64,000 nt of DNA from the NCBI RefSeq assembly GCF_040250305.1, contig NZ_CP158190.1, positions 4,372,001 through 4,436,000 of the forward strand, in the 5' to 3' direction. The notes beneath the pieces were generated by a model that ran no database searches, was not told the origin of the DNA, and worked only from the letters and a program-made list of their open reading frames with translations. Positions 1-9,519 of this stretch are shown here, in pieces. Position numbers and translations under genes: made by a program. The stretch comes from Peribacillus frigoritolerans (GTDB lineage: Bacteria > Bacillota > Bacilli > Bacillales > DSM-1321). Every line of letters begins with the position of its first letter. Positions within the stretch are counted from its first letter, which is position 1.

Positions 1-66
1 GACATTGTCGATCCCATTCACCTTAATATAAAGCGGTACCTCCGACAGTTGCGTTTTCGTATCCAC
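1..66 (-). CDS. garD: Galactarate dehydratase, N-terminal fragment (runs off the left edge)
   Basis: Twenty-two codons are visible from a GTG start at 64-66, preceded on the minus strand by AAAGGG. The peptide contains VPLYIKVNGIDNV, which resembles the start of the SAF domain of GarD/UxaA-type sugar-acid dehydratases. GarD dehydrates galactarate to 5-keto-4-deoxyglucarate, the same intermediate made by GudD. It lies downstream of gudP1 in the same direction, matching the Bacillus subtilis order in which garD (ycbH) closes the ycb cluster. Most of the gene is outside the window, so the call rests on the short match plus context. Another SAF-domain hydrolyase such as altronate dehydratase is possible. 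Confidence 0.55.
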   Translation of the reverse strand, partial: MDTKTQLSEVPLYIKVNGIDNV

Positions 67-210
67 TTTACCAACCCTTTCAATATAATTAAGCTAGCAT
101 GCTTGTCTGATATAAAGATTGCTTTTCCAATGGCTTCAATTATATTCCTCATGCTTTTAGGGAACTTCGTTACAACTTTAAACATACGTATTTTATTTTC
201 TTTTCTTCTG

Positions 211-1530
211 TTAATTTTTGTCTATTAATACGATTCTTTCAGGTTTATTTACTATGAAAATGTAGGATAGAGCACCTATGAACAATACACTGGCAACAAA
301 GATCAGGGCACCGCTAAAGGAATTTGTTTTGGCTAAAATAAAGCCAATGACAAGCGGCGTTACAATACCCGCGATATTCCCAATGGTATTAAAAATACCC
401 CCAGTTAATCCAATAAGTTCTTTTGGAGCCATATCACCGACAAGAGACCATGTAAGACCTGCCAAACCTTTTGCGAAAAAGGCAATGGACATGATTAGGA
501 TAAGAAGAAAAATATTTGAAGTGAAGTTAGCTAAAACGATACTGCTGGATAAAAGAAACCCAGTGATAATCGGTGTTTTACGTGCAACAGCGAGCGATTT
601 CCCCTTTTTCAATAATATGTCGGAAATGATCCCGCCAACGATACCTCCAAAAAATGCTCCTATATAAGGTACCGATGCAGCAAATCCTGTTTGAATTAGA
701 GATAAACCCTTCTCCGTTACGAGATATGTAGGGAACCAAGTTAAGAAAAACCAAACAATTGTATTCAACGCATACTGACCAATATAAATTCCGACCATTT
801 GTCTGTTTGTCAACAAAAGCCGGATATCAGACCAGTTCACTTTTCTTTTTTCTTCTTTATTTGCTAACCCTCCACCTGAATTAATATAATCGATTTCTGC
901 TTGATTTACACGTGGATGGTTGTATGGTTCACGTACAAATGCAAACCATAATATTGCTACAAAGATACCTGCTCCTCCTGCAACAAAGAAAACATCGTGC
1001 CAGCCAAACTCTTGTAAAATCCATGCCATGACCGGTGTGAAAAGTGCTAATCCAAAATATTGTGCTGAGTTATAAATCGATACTGCTCGTCCACGTTCAT
1101 GTTGTGGAAACCACATCGTTGTCAATCTGCTATTTCCTGGAAAAGATGGAGCTTCAGTAATACCAACCAAGAATCTTAAAATGAATAAACCAAGTAAGGT
1201 ACTAATAAATCCTTGAAAAAAGGTAAATGTGGACCATAATAATAAAGCAACACCATAAACTTTACGTGCTCCAAATCTATCTAATAACCAACCTCCAGGA
1301 ATGTTAAATGCAGTATATGCCCAGTTAAAGGCTGAAAAAGCAACACCTAATTTCACTGCATCGAAAGCAAGGTCTTCTTTCATTACTGGAGCAGCTATAC
1401 CCAACGCAGAACGATCAATATAATTAATAACGGTCACGATAAATAACATTGCAAGTATGGTAAAACGCACATTGGTTTTTTTAGGATGTTCATTCTCATT
1501 GCGGATGCGTTGAGCAACGCTACTGTTCAT
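211..1530 (-). CDS. gudP: MFS hexarate (glucarate/galactarate) transporter, copy 1
   Basis: A 439-residue, 12-segment permease of the anion:cation symporter branch of the MFS, which imports D-glucarate and related aldarates with protons. The N-terminal membrane segment carries the INYIDRSALG motif and the first loop has [15 protein letters not shown], both typical of GudP/ExuT transporters. I chose the ATG at 1530 because AAAGGAGGAAGCTTA sits just in front; an upstream in-frame ATG at 1578 lacks such a site. It follows gudD1 in the leftward operon and is clearly paralogous to the transporter at 5916-7277. Substrate is inferred from the dehydratase neighbours. Confidence 0.85.
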   Translation of the reverse strand: MNSSVAQRIRNENEHPKKTNVRFTILAMLFIVTVINYIDRSALGIAAPVMKEDLAFDAVKLGVAFSAFNWAYTAFNIPGGWLLDRFGARKVYGVALLLWSTFTFFQGFISTLLGLFILRFLVGITEAPSFPGNSRLTTMWFPQHERGRAVSIYNSAQYFGLALFTPVMAWILQEFGWHDVFFVAGGAGIFVAILWFAFVREPYNHPRVNQAEIDYINSGGGLANKEEKRKVNWSDIRLLLTNRQMVGIYIGQYALNTIVWFFLTWFPTYLVTEKGLSLIQTGFAASVPYIGAFFGGIVGGIISDILLKKGKSLAVARKTPIITGFLLSSSIVLANFTSNIFLLILIMSIAFFAKGLAGLTWSLVGDMAPKELIGLTGGIFNTIGNIAGIVTPLVIGFILAKTNSFSGALIFVASVLFIGALSYIFIVNKPERIVLIDKN

Positions 1531-1652
1531 TAAGCTTCCTCCTTTATCTCTTAATTTTTCAGAGAAATACGGTTTCAATTTAATACCTTTTTTTGTTATT
1601 GAATTGTGAATTTAATAAAGTAAGGGCTTACAATTATTTTTTTTTTGGCAAC

Positions 1653-1717
1653 TACCATGAGTAGAATATTAATAATTTCATCTTTACTAGATTGAGATAT
1701 TAATTTTACTCATGGTA
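1653..1717. repeat. Long imperfect inverted repeat between gudD1 and gudP1
   Basis: Arms at 1653-1674 and 1698-1717 begin and end with TACCATGAGTA / ACTCATGGTA (11-bp perfect outer stem) and continue imperfectly through AATATTAATA. A T-run precedes it on the plus strand (A-run after it on the minus transcript), so it is not a normal intrinsic terminator for the leftward operon. It may form an mRNA hairpin setting gudD1/gudP1 ratios, or be a protein-binding site. Confidence 0.5.
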
Positions 1718-1742
1718 ATTACCCATTCATTTAATCCGAAGT

Positions 1743-3092
1743 TTATCTCACCATACATGGTTTTTTAGAGTTATATTTCCACTCTTTAATTAGATATTGC
1801 ATAGAAGTTGAATCATCACGATCATGATAAGGCAGACTTCTATACAATTCATTTGCTTTCATAACTTTATCCATATTTATTTCCACACCTAAACCTGGTT
1901 TATCAGGTAGTTTAATTACTCCATCTATAATTTGTAATGGATCATCACATAATTCTTGGCCATCTTGCCAAATATAGTGCGTATCGATTGGTGAAATATT
2001 CCCTGGCGCAGCAGCTGCTACTTGTGTAAATGCTGCTAATGTAATATCAAAGTGATTATTGGAATGCGACCCCCATGTTAAGCCCCAATCGTTTAATACA
2101 TGTGCCATACGGATACTACCATTCAATGTCCAGAAATGAGGGTCAGCTAACACAATATCGACCGCTCTAAGTGTTGCTGCATGATGAAATTGACGCCAAT
2201 TTGTAGCAATCATATTTGTAGCAACAGGTAATCCGGTTGCAATCTTAAATTCAGCCATTATTTCACGGCTAGAGAATCCCGCTTCAGGACCACACGGATC
2301 TTCAATATATGCAAGTATATCTCCTTTACCTTTGCAAAGCATAATGGCTTCTTCCAATGACCATGCTCCATTTGGATCAAGATTAATTCTTGAATCAGGG
2401 AATGCTTCATGTAAAGCTTGAATCGCTTCCATTTCTTCTTCCCCTCGAAGTACTCCACCTTTTAATTTGAAACTCTTAAATCCATAACGAGCTTCAGCTG
2501 CTTTTGCTTGAGCTACAATTCCTTCAGCTGTTAACGTTTCAATTCGTCTAACACGATCCCAATCATCCTTAAATTGTGTTTCACGTAAATAATTAAGATC
2601 GAGTTTTTCCATATCTGCGATATAGAATAAATAGCCTAAGAAAGGAACTTCTGTACGTTGAATACCTCCATCGCCAAGCAATGCTGCAATTGGTTTATTA
2701 ACAAATTTACCAAGCAAGTCCATCATCGCGCATTCAACAGCAGCCTCTGCTTGCACAACAAATTTTAAATTGGCTAAATTTAATCCTTGCAACCCTTCAC
2801 CAGAGTCACCTTTTATACTCAAACCACCTTTACGTATGGCAGTAATACAACCTCTATAATCGGCAATCTCTTGTCCTACAACAAATGGACGATAACTTTC
2901 TATCATTCTAGTAATATCATCGCCGCCATGAATCTCACCGATACCTGTATTCCCCGTTTCATCTTCTAAAATAACAATATTACGAGTAAAATAAGGAGCA
3001 TGACAGCCACTTAATGTGAGCAGGGCACTATCATACCCTGCTACTGGAATAACCTTCATATCTGTAATAATTGGCGATCCCTGCAATTTCAT
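1743..3092 (-). CDS. gudD: Glucarate dehydratase (enolase superfamily), copy 1
   Basis: A 449-residue member of the mandelate racemase/enolase superfamily that dehydrates D-glucarate to 5-keto-4-deoxyglucarate in the cytoplasm. Visible active-site elements are the KxK pair K209/K211 in FKLKGGV, metal ligands D239 (NLDPNG), E264 (YIEDPCG) and N293 (ATNMIAT), and the D317/H343 dyad ([18 protein letters not shown]). The capping loop reads GEIHGGDD, whereas the second copy at 7309-8667 has the more usual GEVPGGE, so substrate preference could differ. It sits between ycbD and gudP1 in the leftward operon, with a cre-like site just upstream. Confidence 0.9.
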   Translation of the reverse strand: MKLQGSPIITDMKVIPVAGYDSALLTLSGCHAPYFTRNIVILEDETGNTGIGEIHGGDDITRMIESYRPFVVGQEIADYRGCITAIRKGGLSIKGDSGEGLQGLNLANLKFVVQAEAAVECAMMDLLGKFVNKPIAALLGDGGIQRTEVPFLGYLFYIADMEKLDLNYLRETQFKDDWDRVRRIETLTAEGIVAQAKAAEARYGFKSFKLKGGVLRGEEEMEAIQALHEAFPDSRINLDPNGAWSLEEAIMLCKGKGDILAYIEDPCGPEAGFSSREIMAEFKIATGLPVATNMIATNWRQFHHAATLRAVDIVLADPHFWTLNGSIRMAHVLNDWGLTWGSHSNNHFDITLAAFTQVAAAAPGNISPIDTHYIWQDGQELCDDPLQIIDGVIKLPDKPGLGVEINMDKVMKANELYRSLPYHDRDDSTSMQYLIKEWKYNSKKPCMVR

Positions 3093-3144
3093 TATTTAAC
3101 TTCCTTCCAGATTTATTAACTTCATAAGTTCTTTAATCATTAAT

Positions 3145-3159
3145 TCGAAAGCGTTATCT
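3145..3159. promoter_or_regulatory. Candidate CcpA cre site upstream of gudD1
   Basis: TCGAAAGCGTTATCT matches the cre consensus WTGNAANCGNWNNCW with one mismatch (C for T at position 2). It lies in the ycbD-gudD1 gap, so it could act as an internal roadblock repressing gudD1 and gudP1 when preferred sugars are present. Confidence 0.5.
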
Positions 3160-3180
3160 ATTGATCGCATTTACTTTATA

Positions 3181-4644
3181 TTATTTTACAAACACCGTTT
3201 TAATGGATGTGAAAAACTCTTTTGCTGCTTCTCCTTGTTCCCTTGAGTGGGAGCTGGAGTTTTTCATGCCGCCAAACGGCGCCTGCAATTCAACGCCTGC
3301 GCTCTCGGCGTTAACCCTGATCAATCCCGCTTCCATATCGTTAACAAATGAAAGCAAATGTTTGATATTGGCTGTGAAAATCGAAGCACTAAGGCCGTAT
3401 TCCACGCTGTTCGCAAGTTGCAGAGCCTCTTCAACTGAATCAGCTTTCAATAAAGCAATCACCGGACCAAAAATTTCTTCCTGTACAATTGTCATATCTG
3501 ACGTACAGTTATCAAAAATCGTAGGCTCTACATAAAAGCCATTTGCCTGAGAGCCTTCTTCAGCACGCTTTCCGCCAATCAGAAGTTCAGCGCCTTCTTC
3601 CACTCCTTTTTTAATATAGGAAAGAACCGTATTCAATTGATTTTCGCTAGCACATGGTCCCATCCATGTCCCACTGTCCAATCCATCTCCGATGGAAATG
3701 CCTTTCGTTTCTTTCACCAACAGCTGTTTGAACTCTTCATAAACTTCAGCTGCAACGATGACACGGCTTGTCGCGGTACATTTTTGCCCCGTTGAACGGA
3801 AGGCACCTGTAATGACGGCTTCTACAGCCAGATTAAGATCCGCATCCGCTGCAACGATTACCGGGTTTTTCCCGCCCATTTCAAGCTGGTATTTCGCTCC
3901 GCGTGCTAACGCCGCTTGTCCAATTCTTTTTCCAACGCCGTTTGAGCCGGTGAAGGTAATGCCGTTTACATCTTCGTGATCGGCGATGCCCTGCCCGATG
4001 ACACTGCCCGGTCCTGTGACCATATTGATTACACCCGCCGGTAAACCGGCTTCTTCAAAACACTCCATGATCTTTGCACAGGTGATGGCCGTCTCGGTGG
4101 CTGGCTTGACCACAATCGTATTCCCATATACTAGAGCAGGAGCCATCTTCCAGATTGGGATGGCGATCGGGAAATTCCAAGGTGTGATGACGCCGACTAC
4201 ACCAAGCGGGACGCGCGTCGTGAACATAAGCGCTGAACTGTCGGTGGATGGAATGACATCCCCCACCTTACGCATTCCTTCTCCTGCATAGTATTTCAGG
4301 ATCGCAATACCGCGTGCCGTTTCCCCTTTTGTTTCAGCAAATGTCTTTCCCATTTCCCTTGTTGCACATTCTGCAATTTCATCAATCCGCTTTTCAAGAA
4401 TTTGCGCTACCTTATACAGATACTCCCCGCGCTCTGAACCAGCTAGTTTACGCCATTTATCTTTCGCCTTTTTCGCAGCTTCCACAGCCAGGTTCAAGTC
4501 ATCCTTGGTAGATTTTTGTACATATCCGACGATTGCCTGTTTATCTGCCGGGTTTAAACTTTTTTCAACTTCATTTGAAATGGAAGCAACCCATTCACCG
4601 TTAATATAGTTAAGATACGTTTTTGTTTGAACTGTAGTTATCAT
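3181..4644 (-). CDS. ycbD: 2-oxoglutarate semialdehyde (2,5-dioxovalerate) dehydrogenase
   Basis: A 487-residue NAD(P)-dependent aldehyde dehydrogenase. Catalytic residues are visible: N157 in PWNFP, K180, the general base E255 in QLEMGGKNP and the nucleophile C289 in GQKCTATSR, followed by EEIFGPV. It oxidises 2-oxoglutarate semialdehyde to 2-oxoglutarate, the last step of hexarate breakdown. It lies 18 bp downstream of the ketodeoxyglucarate dehydratase gene and upstream of gudD1, the same partner order as B. subtilis ycbC-ycbD. The aldehyde specificity is inferred from the operon. Confidence 0.88.
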   Translation of the reverse strand: MITTVQTKTYLNYINGEWVASISNEVEKSLNPADKQAIVGYVQKSTKDDLNLAVEAAKKAKDKWRKLAGSERGEYLYKVAQILEKRIDEIAECATREMGKTFAETKGETARGIAILKYYAGEGMRKVGDVIPSTDSSALMFTTRVPLGVVGVITPWNFPIAIPIWKMAPALVYGNTIVVKPATETAITCAKIMECFEEAGLPAGVINMVTGPGSVIGQGIADHEDVNGITFTGSNGVGKRIGQAALARGAKYQLEMGGKNPVIVAADADLNLAVEAVITGAFRSTGQKCTATSRVIVAAEVYEEFKQLLVKETKGISIGDGLDSGTWMGPCASENQLNTVLSYIKKGVEEGAELLIGGKRAEEGSQANGFYVEPTIFDNCTSDMTIVQEEIFGPVIALLKADSVEEALQLANSVEYGLSASIFTANIKHLLSFVNDMEAGLIRVNAESAGVELQAPFGGMKNSSSHSREQGEAAKEFFTSIKTVFVK

Positions 4645-4662
4645 ATATAATCCCCACCCTTA

Positions 4663-5595
4663 TTAGATTGATTGAATTGGTGTTTCTTTTGGAAAACGAT
4701 TTAAAGCATTCTCTAATATCGTTTGCATCTCTGCATAATGTTCTTTTTCCACCGGTAGAATTGGTAATCTGACTGTTTGCCCAACCGGCATTCCCATAAT
4801 CTCCATACCTGCTTTAATGAGAGAAACGGCATATCCTTTTCGCTGACGGCGAATGTTGTTGATTGGCATGATGACCTGCTGGTATATTTCATTGACCGTT
4901 TCTTGATCTCCGCTCAAAAGGCCATTATAGAATTTTCGTGAGATATGCGGGATGTAATTGGAAATCGCCGATGAATATGAGTCAAAGCCAAGTGGAACGT
5001 AGGCCGACATGGTAACTTCCGCAAGCGGCATTCCGTTCAGCCAGCCGAAACGTTTTCCGAAGGTTTGTGTAAGGAGTCCATTCAGCTCCATATTGCCCAG
5101 ACCGTCTTTGACGCCGACCACCTGCGGGACCTCAGCAAGCGCTTCCAAAGTTGAAAGTGAAAATGCTACATTATCACGCTGATATACGATGGAATTTAAG
5201 TTTGTACTCTCTGCGATGGCTTTGAAATAAGCCGCCAGACCTGCCTGTTCTCCAGTAACGAGATATGGAGGTAATATTAAATAACCATCTGCCCCTTTAT
5301 CCGCAGATATTCTGGCAAGTTCGAGGGAAGTTTGAATATTCCCGCCTACCCCTGTATATACAGGTACTTTTCCAGCGGTGACGGATACGGCTACCTCAAC
5401 CATCGCTTCATATTCCTCTTTACTTAACGATGGATATTCCGCTGCTGCACATGCCACGAAAATTGCCTCTAGTCCCTCATCTAATAAAAATTGGATATTT
5501 TGGGCGAGTGCTTGTTCATCAAGCTTATTACTCGTTGTGAATGGTGCCACGGGAAATCCGAGAATTCCTTTAGGTGCCTTGCGAATCTTATTCAT
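4663..5595 (-). CDS. ycbC: 5-dehydro-4-deoxyglucarate dehydratase (DapA family)
   Basis: A 310-residue (beta/alpha)8 class I aldolase-type enzyme that dehydrates and decarboxylates 5-keto-4-deoxyglucarate to 2-oxoglutarate semialdehyde. The Schiff-base lysine is K163 in VGVKDGLGN and the partner tyrosine is Y138 in IVYQRDN. The substrate loop reads VACAAAEYPSLS where many family members have GGTGEFFSL, a notable variation. It is the first gene of the leftward operon and is preceded by a clear promoter with a GntR-type operator. Related lyases (KDG aldolase, N-acetylneuraminate lyase) share the fold, but the flanking ALDH and gudD fit this assignment. Confidence 0.88.
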   Translation of the reverse strand: MNKIRKAPKGILGFPVAPFTTSNKLDEQALAQNIQFLLDEGLEAIFVACAAAEYPSLSKEEYEAMVEVAVSVTAGKVPVYTGVGGNIQTSLELARISADKGADGYLILPPYLVTGEQAGLAAYFKAIAESTNLNSIVYQRDNVAFSLSTLEALAEVPQVVGVKDGLGNMELNGLLTQTFGKRFGWLNGMPLAEVTMSAYVPLGFDSYSSAISNYIPHISRKFYNGLLSGDQETVNEIYQQVIMPINNIRRQRKGYAVSLIKAGMEIMGMPVGQTVRLPILPVEKEHYAEMQTILENALNRFPKETPIQSI

Positions 5596-5625
5596 TTTTT
5601 ATTCCCCCTTGTGTATTATTGTTTT

Positions 5626-5654
5626 ATTGTAAGACAAATACACCGTCTGGTCAA
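5626..5654 (-). promoter_or_regulatory. Promoter and GntR-type operator for the leftward ycbC operon
   Basis: On the minus strand TTGACC (5649-5654), a 17-bp spacer and TACAAT (5626-5631) make a good sigma-A promoter. The motif TTGTCTTACAA (5627-5637) fits the FadR-subfamily consensus TNGTNNNACNA and overlaps the -10 box, so a bound repressor would block RNA polymerase. The matching site in the divergent promoter and near the regulator's own promoter supports shared control. Confidence 0.75.
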
Positions 5655-5781
5655 TCGTATTTTTATTATTTTCTGAAAAATGAAGCAGGACTTCATCCCT
5701 CCATAATTTCGCTTCTAATATATACAAAAAAACACGATAATGATGGAGCTAAAATGAAAAAACTTTTAAGAAAAAAAGCCA

Positions 5782-5818
5782 TTGACAAACAATTTTATTT
5801 GTCTTACCATTGGACAAA
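5782..5818 (+). promoter_or_regulatory. Promoter and GntR-type operator for the rightward gudP2-gudD2 unit
   Basis: TTGACA (5782-5787), a 17-bp spacer and TACCAT (5805-5810) form the promoter. TTGTCTTACCA (5799-5809) matches TNGTNNNACNA and overlaps the -10 box exactly as in the divergent leftward promoter. An outer inverted repeat TTTGTC (5798-5803) / GACAAA (5813-5818) frames it. Confidence 0.75.
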
Positions 5819-5861
5819 ACTAAATATTAAGAATTTTCACGAAGGAGGAAACAGTTAACAT

Positions 5862-5875
5862 TGTAAGCGGTATCA
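5862..5875. promoter_or_regulatory. CcpA cre site upstream of gudP2
   Basis: TGTAAGCGGTATCA is an exact match to the cre consensus TGWAARCGNTWNCA. It lies about 50 bp downstream of the gudP2 promoter and before its ribosome binding site, a typical roadblock position for catabolite repression. Confidence 0.75.
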
Positions 5876-5915
5876 AATAAAAAATATAATTAAATACGAT
5901 GAAGGAAGTGAGTAT

Positions 5916-7277
5916 ATGAACGCTGAAGAAAAAGTTTTTCAACCATCTCCTAAACTGCCAAGTGCCCAGAAAAAAACACGCACACGATGGTTCATTGTCT
6001 TTATGCTCTTTTTGGTTACAGCCCTGAATTATGCGGATCGTGCGACGCTATCCATTGCGGGGACGGACATGTCTGGTCAGCTTGGTCTCGATTCAGTCAT
6101 GATGGGATATGTTTTCTCCGCTTTCGCTTGGTCTTATGTAGCTGGACAAATTCCAGGCGGATGGCTTTTAGACCGTTTTGGCTCGAAAAAAGTTTACTTT
6201 TGGAGTATCACGTTATGGTCTACCTTTACGCTTTTACAAGGGTTTCTCGGTTTTTTCGGTTCTGCGGGAACGGCTGTCATGGTATTGTTCGGACTGCGTT
6301 TTTTAGTTGGATTGGCAGAGGCCCCTTCCTTTCCGGCCAACAGCCGCATCGTTGCTACCTGGTTCCCAAGCCATGAACGCGGAACCGCGGCTGCCACTTT
6401 CAATTCCGCCCAGTATTTTGCAACCGTTCTCTTTGCACCGATCATGGGTTACATTACGTATAAATTCGGTTGGGAATACGTCTTCTTCTTTATGGGTGCT
6501 TTAGGAATCGTCGTTGCTTTCATCTGGCTGAAAACGATTTATGGCCCAAAGGAACATCCTCGCATCAACAAAGCTGAGCTTGAATATATCGAAGCGGGCG
6601 GCGCTTTGATCAATATGGATCAAACCAGTACAAATAAGGAGGAAAAGAAAGGCGTCAACTGGAATCATATTAAGCAGCTTTTATCAAACCGCATGCTGTT
6701 AGGTGTTTATCTCGGACAATATTGCATTACGACGTTAACGTACTTTTTCCTGACATGGTTTCCTGTGTACCTTGTACAAGAAAGGGGCATGACCATTCTT
6801 GAAGTTGGATTCGTCGCTTCCCTTCCGGCCATTTGTGGATTTTTTGGCGGCATTCTCGGAGGGACATTCTCGGATTTCTTGTTACGGAAGGGCTTCTCAT
6901 TGACTGTCGCCCGAAAAGTTCCAATTGTTGTTGGGATGATTCTATCGATGAGCTTGGTGGCAGCAAACTATGTAGATACAGAATGGGTTGTCATTTTCGT
7001 TATGGCCCTTGCGTTTTTCGGTAAAGGATTTGGGGCACTCGGCTGGGCGGTAGTGGCCGATACCTCACCAAAAGAAATGTCCGGTGTCAGCGGCGGGCTT
7101 TTCAACACATTCGGTAACATTGCAGGCATTACAACACCGATTATCATCGGATATATCATTGCCACGACAGGGTCGTTCAATGGGGCGCTAGTCTTCGTAT
7201 GTGCCAATGCTCTTGTCGCTATTTTAAGTTATTTATTCCTGGTTGGTGAAATTAAACGTGTAGAGTTAAAGTCATAG
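5916..7277 (+). CDS. gudP: MFS hexarate transporter, copy 2
   Basis: A 453-residue, 12-segment MFS permease paralogous to gudP1, with [10 protein letters not shown] in the first membrane segment and [15 protein letters not shown] in the first loop. The start ATG follows GAAGGAAGTGAGTAT. It is the first gene of the rightward unit, 31 bp before gudD2, and is controlled by a promoter with a GntR-type operator and a downstream cre site. Family members import D-glucarate or galactarate with protons. Having two transporter-dehydratase pairs suggests either different aldarate preferences or dosage. Confidence 0.86.
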   Translation: MNAEEKVFQPSPKLPSAQKKTRTRWFIVFMLFLVTALNYADRATLSIAGTDMSGQLGLDSVMMGYVFSAFAWSYVAGQIPGGWLLDRFGSKKVYFWSITLWSTFTLLQGFLGFFGSAGTAVMVLFGLRFLVGLAEAPSFPANSRIVATWFPSHERGTAAATFNSAQYFATVLFAPIMGYITYKFGWEYVFFFMGALGIVVAFIWLKTIYGPKEHPRINKAELEYIEAGGALINMDQTSTNKEEKKGVNWNHIKQLLSNRMLLGVYLGQYCITTLTYFFLTWFPVYLVQERGMTILEVGFVASLPAICGFFGGILGGTFSDFLLRKGFSLTVARKVPIVVGMILSMSLVAANYVDTEWVVIFVMALAFFGKGFGALGWAVVADTSPKEMSGVSGGLFNTFGNIAGITTPIIIGYIIATTGSFNGALVFVCANALVAILSYLFLVGEIKRVELKS

Positions 7278-7308
7278 TCAACTAAATATTCTGGTAGGGG
7301 GAAAAATC

Positions 7309-8667
7309 ATGAACAATCAATTACTTAAGGATAATGTAAAAATCGGCACACCGGTAATTTCTGAAATGAGCGTCATTCCAGTTGCGGGCCATGACGGCAT
7401 GCTGCTGAACTTGAGTGGTGCCCATGCTCCTTATTTCACCCGGAACATCGTCATTCTAAAAGACAATGCTGGTAATACAGGTGTAGGTGAAGTTCCTGGG
7501 GGCGAAAAAATCCGCCAAACACTCGAAGATGCCAAACAATTGGTTGTCGGCCAGTCCATTGGGACATACAACAACATTCTAAATACCATCCGCAAGCAGT
7601 TTGCGGACCGCGATGCTGGAGGGCGCGGCCTTCAGACTTTCGATCTTCGTATTGCCATTCATGCCGTAACAGCATTGGAAGCTGCACTTCTTGATTTAGT
7701 TGGCCAACATTTAGGTGTTCCAGTCGCAGCCCTTCTCGGCGAAGGACAGCAGCGTGATAAAGTGGAAATGCTGGGCTACTTATTTTATGTAGGTGACCGA
7801 AATAAAACAGATCTTGGTTATTTAAGCGAACCGGAAGCGGAAGATGACTGGCTTCGCCTCCGTCATGAGGAAGCGCTGACACCCGAATCGATTGTCCGCT
7901 TGGCAGAAGCCGCCCACTCTCGCTATGGATTCAATGATTTTAAATTGAAAGGCGGGGTTTTGCGCGGGGAAGAAGAAATCGAAGCGGTGACGGCACTTGC
8001 GGAACGCTTCCCTGAAGCCAGGATCACCCTTGACCCAAATGGCGGCTGGCTGCTTGAGGATGCGATTAAACTTTGCCGGGATCAGCATCATGTTTTGGCT
8101 TATGCGGAAGATCCATGCGGAGCGGAAAATGGCTTTTCCGCCCGGGAAATCATGACGGAATTCAGGCGCGCAACGGGCCTTCCAACCGCTACGAATATGA
8201 TTGCAACGGACTGGAGGCAAATGGGGCACTCCATTCAACTTCAATCCGTGGACATTCCTCTTGCCGATCCGCATTTTTGGACGATGCAGGGCTCCGTCCG
8301 TGTCGCTCAAATGTGTAACGACTGGGGATTGACTTGGGGATCACACTCGAATAATCACTTTGACATTTCACTTGCCATGTTTACACACGTTGCTGCAGCC
8401 GCACCAGGAAAAATCACTGCGATCGATACCCACTGGATTTGGCAGGATGGGCAGCGTTTGACGAAAGAACCTTTTAAAATTGTCGGCGGAATGGTCGATG
8501 TCCCTTCCAAACCCGGACTTGGAATTGAAGTGGATATGGAACAAATCGAGAAGGCACATCAGCTTTATAAACAAAAAGGACTTGGTGCCCGTGATGATTC
8601 AATGGCTATGCAATACCTGGTCTCCGGATGGAAGTTCAATCCAAAATCACCTTGCCTTGTTAGATGA
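7309..8667 (+). CDS. gudD: Glucarate dehydratase, copy 2
   Basis: A 452-residue enolase-superfamily dehydratase with the complete GudD active site: K212/K214 (FKLKGG), D242, E267 and N296 as metal ligands, and D320/H346 ([18 protein letters not shown]). The 20s loop has the usual GEVPGGEKI. The start ATG is preceded by GGGGGAAAAATC. It forms a unit with gudP2 and ends at an intrinsic terminator that separates it from the regulator gene. The product 5-keto-4-deoxyglucarate feeds the divergently encoded ycbC and ycbD. Confidence 0.92.
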   Translation: MNNQLLKDNVKIGTPVISEMSVIPVAGHDGMLLNLSGAHAPYFTRNIVILKDNAGNTGVGEVPGGEKIRQTLEDAKQLVVGQSIGTYNNILNTIRKQFADRDAGGRGLQTFDLRIAIHAVTALEAALLDLVGQHLGVPVAALLGEGQQRDKVEMLGYLFYVGDRNKTDLGYLSEPEAEDDWLRLRHEEALTPESIVRLAEAAHSRYGFNDFKLKGGVLRGEEEIEAVTALAERFPEARITLDPNGGWLLEDAIKLCRDQHHVLAYAEDPCGAENGFSAREIMTEFRRATGLPTATNMIATDWRQMGHSIQLQSVDIPLADPHFWTMQGSVRVAQMCNDWGLTWGSHSNNHFDISLAMFTHVAAAAPGKITAIDTHWIWQDGQRLTKEPFKIVGGMVDVPSKPGLGIEVDMEQIEKAHQLYKQKGLGARDDSMAMQYLVSGWKFNPKSPCLVR

Positions 8668-8683
8668 TTTTTTAAAGGAATGC

Positions 8684-8723
8684 ATGCGTCACTCTCTTAA
8701 GAGCGGCGCATTTTACTTTTTTT
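8684..8723 (+). terminator. Intrinsic terminator after gudD2
   Basis: ATGCGTCACTCT / AGAGCGGCGCAT form a 12-bp stem (with wobble positions) around a TTA loop, followed by a T-rich tract. It implies that the downstream regulator is mainly transcribed from its own promoter. Confidence 0.7.
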
Positions 8724-8760
8724 GGACATAGGTCTACATGCAAATAAGTGTATTATATTA

Positions 8761-8777
8761 TATAATTAGTCTTACAG
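8761..8777 (+). promoter_or_regulatory. -10 box and GntR-type operator upstream of the regulator gene
   Basis: TATAAT (8761-8766) is followed immediately by TAGTCTTACAG (8767-8777), which matches TNGTNNNACNA except the last base and is nearly identical to the operators at 5627 and 5799. The arrangement suggests autorepression. No convincing -35 box was seen. Confidence 0.6.
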
Positions 8778-8817
8778 TATGAATACATATAGGATTTAAC
8801 AGAAAAGGGGTTACACA

Positions 8818-9519
8818 ATGGAAGAATCGTCAAAGAAATTAGGCGTACAATCGGTACATCGCAACACTCTTTCACAACAAGTCGTGGATCAAATTGTGCA
8901 TCTGCTCGTCAGCGGACAAATGAAAGCGGGCGACAAACTGCCTCCTGAAATGGAACTTATGAAAGAACTTGAAGTAAGCCGGCCTGTTTTACGTGAGGCG
9001 CTCAGTGCACTTGATACACTAGGGGTCATTACACGGAAAACGCGTGAAGGAACATTTTTTAACGATAAAATCGGTACACATCCATTCTCTGTCATGCTGG
9101 CGCTGGCTACGGATAATTTACCAGCGATCATCGAAGCGCGAATGGCATTGGAGTTGGGATTAGTAACAATGGCTGCCGAGAAGATCACAGACGAACAACT
9201 GGAAAAACTGCAAGTTACGATTGACACGATTGCCAATAGTGAAGACAACGATTATGGAGAGGCCGATAAAGAATTCCACAAGATCATTGCTTTAAGTGCG
9301 AACAATCCCATAATTGAAGGCATGATCGATTCCTTATTGATCACTCATAATAAAATAAATAGCCTGATTCAATTCAGAGAACGGGAACTGACTGTGAAGT
9401 ATCATAAAGCCATCTATGCGGCACTTGCAGCACATGATCCACATGAAGCATTCAGCCAAATGTACAAGCACCTTGATTACGTCCGTCAGAAAGTCCTTCA
9501 ATATTCTCACGCCAATTAA
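8818..9519 (+). CDS. GntR/FadR-family repressor of the hexarate genes
   Basis: A 233-residue regulator with an N-terminal winged helix (residues about 15-80; LPPEMELMKELEVSRPVLREAL is the recognition region) and a C-terminal helical FCD domain with ligand/metal-binding histidines (EFHKIIA, then H residues in YHKAIYAALAAHDP). Start ATG follows AAAAGGGG. It corresponds in position to B. subtilis ycbG. Three shared operators in the cluster, one at its own promoter, support it as the local repressor released by a hexarate or pathway intermediate. The effector cannot be read from sequence. Confidence 0.82.
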   Translation: MEESSKKLGVQSVHRNTLSQQVVDQIVHLLVSGQMKAGDKLPPEMELMKELEVSRPVLREALSALDTLGVITRKTREGTFFNDKIGTHPFSVMLALATDNLPAIIEARMALELGLVTMAAEKITDEQLEKLQVTIDTIANSEDNDYGEADKEFHKIIALSANNPIIEGMIDSLLITHNKINSLIQFRERELTVKYHKAIYAALAAHDPHEAFSQMYKHLDYVRQKVLQYSHAN

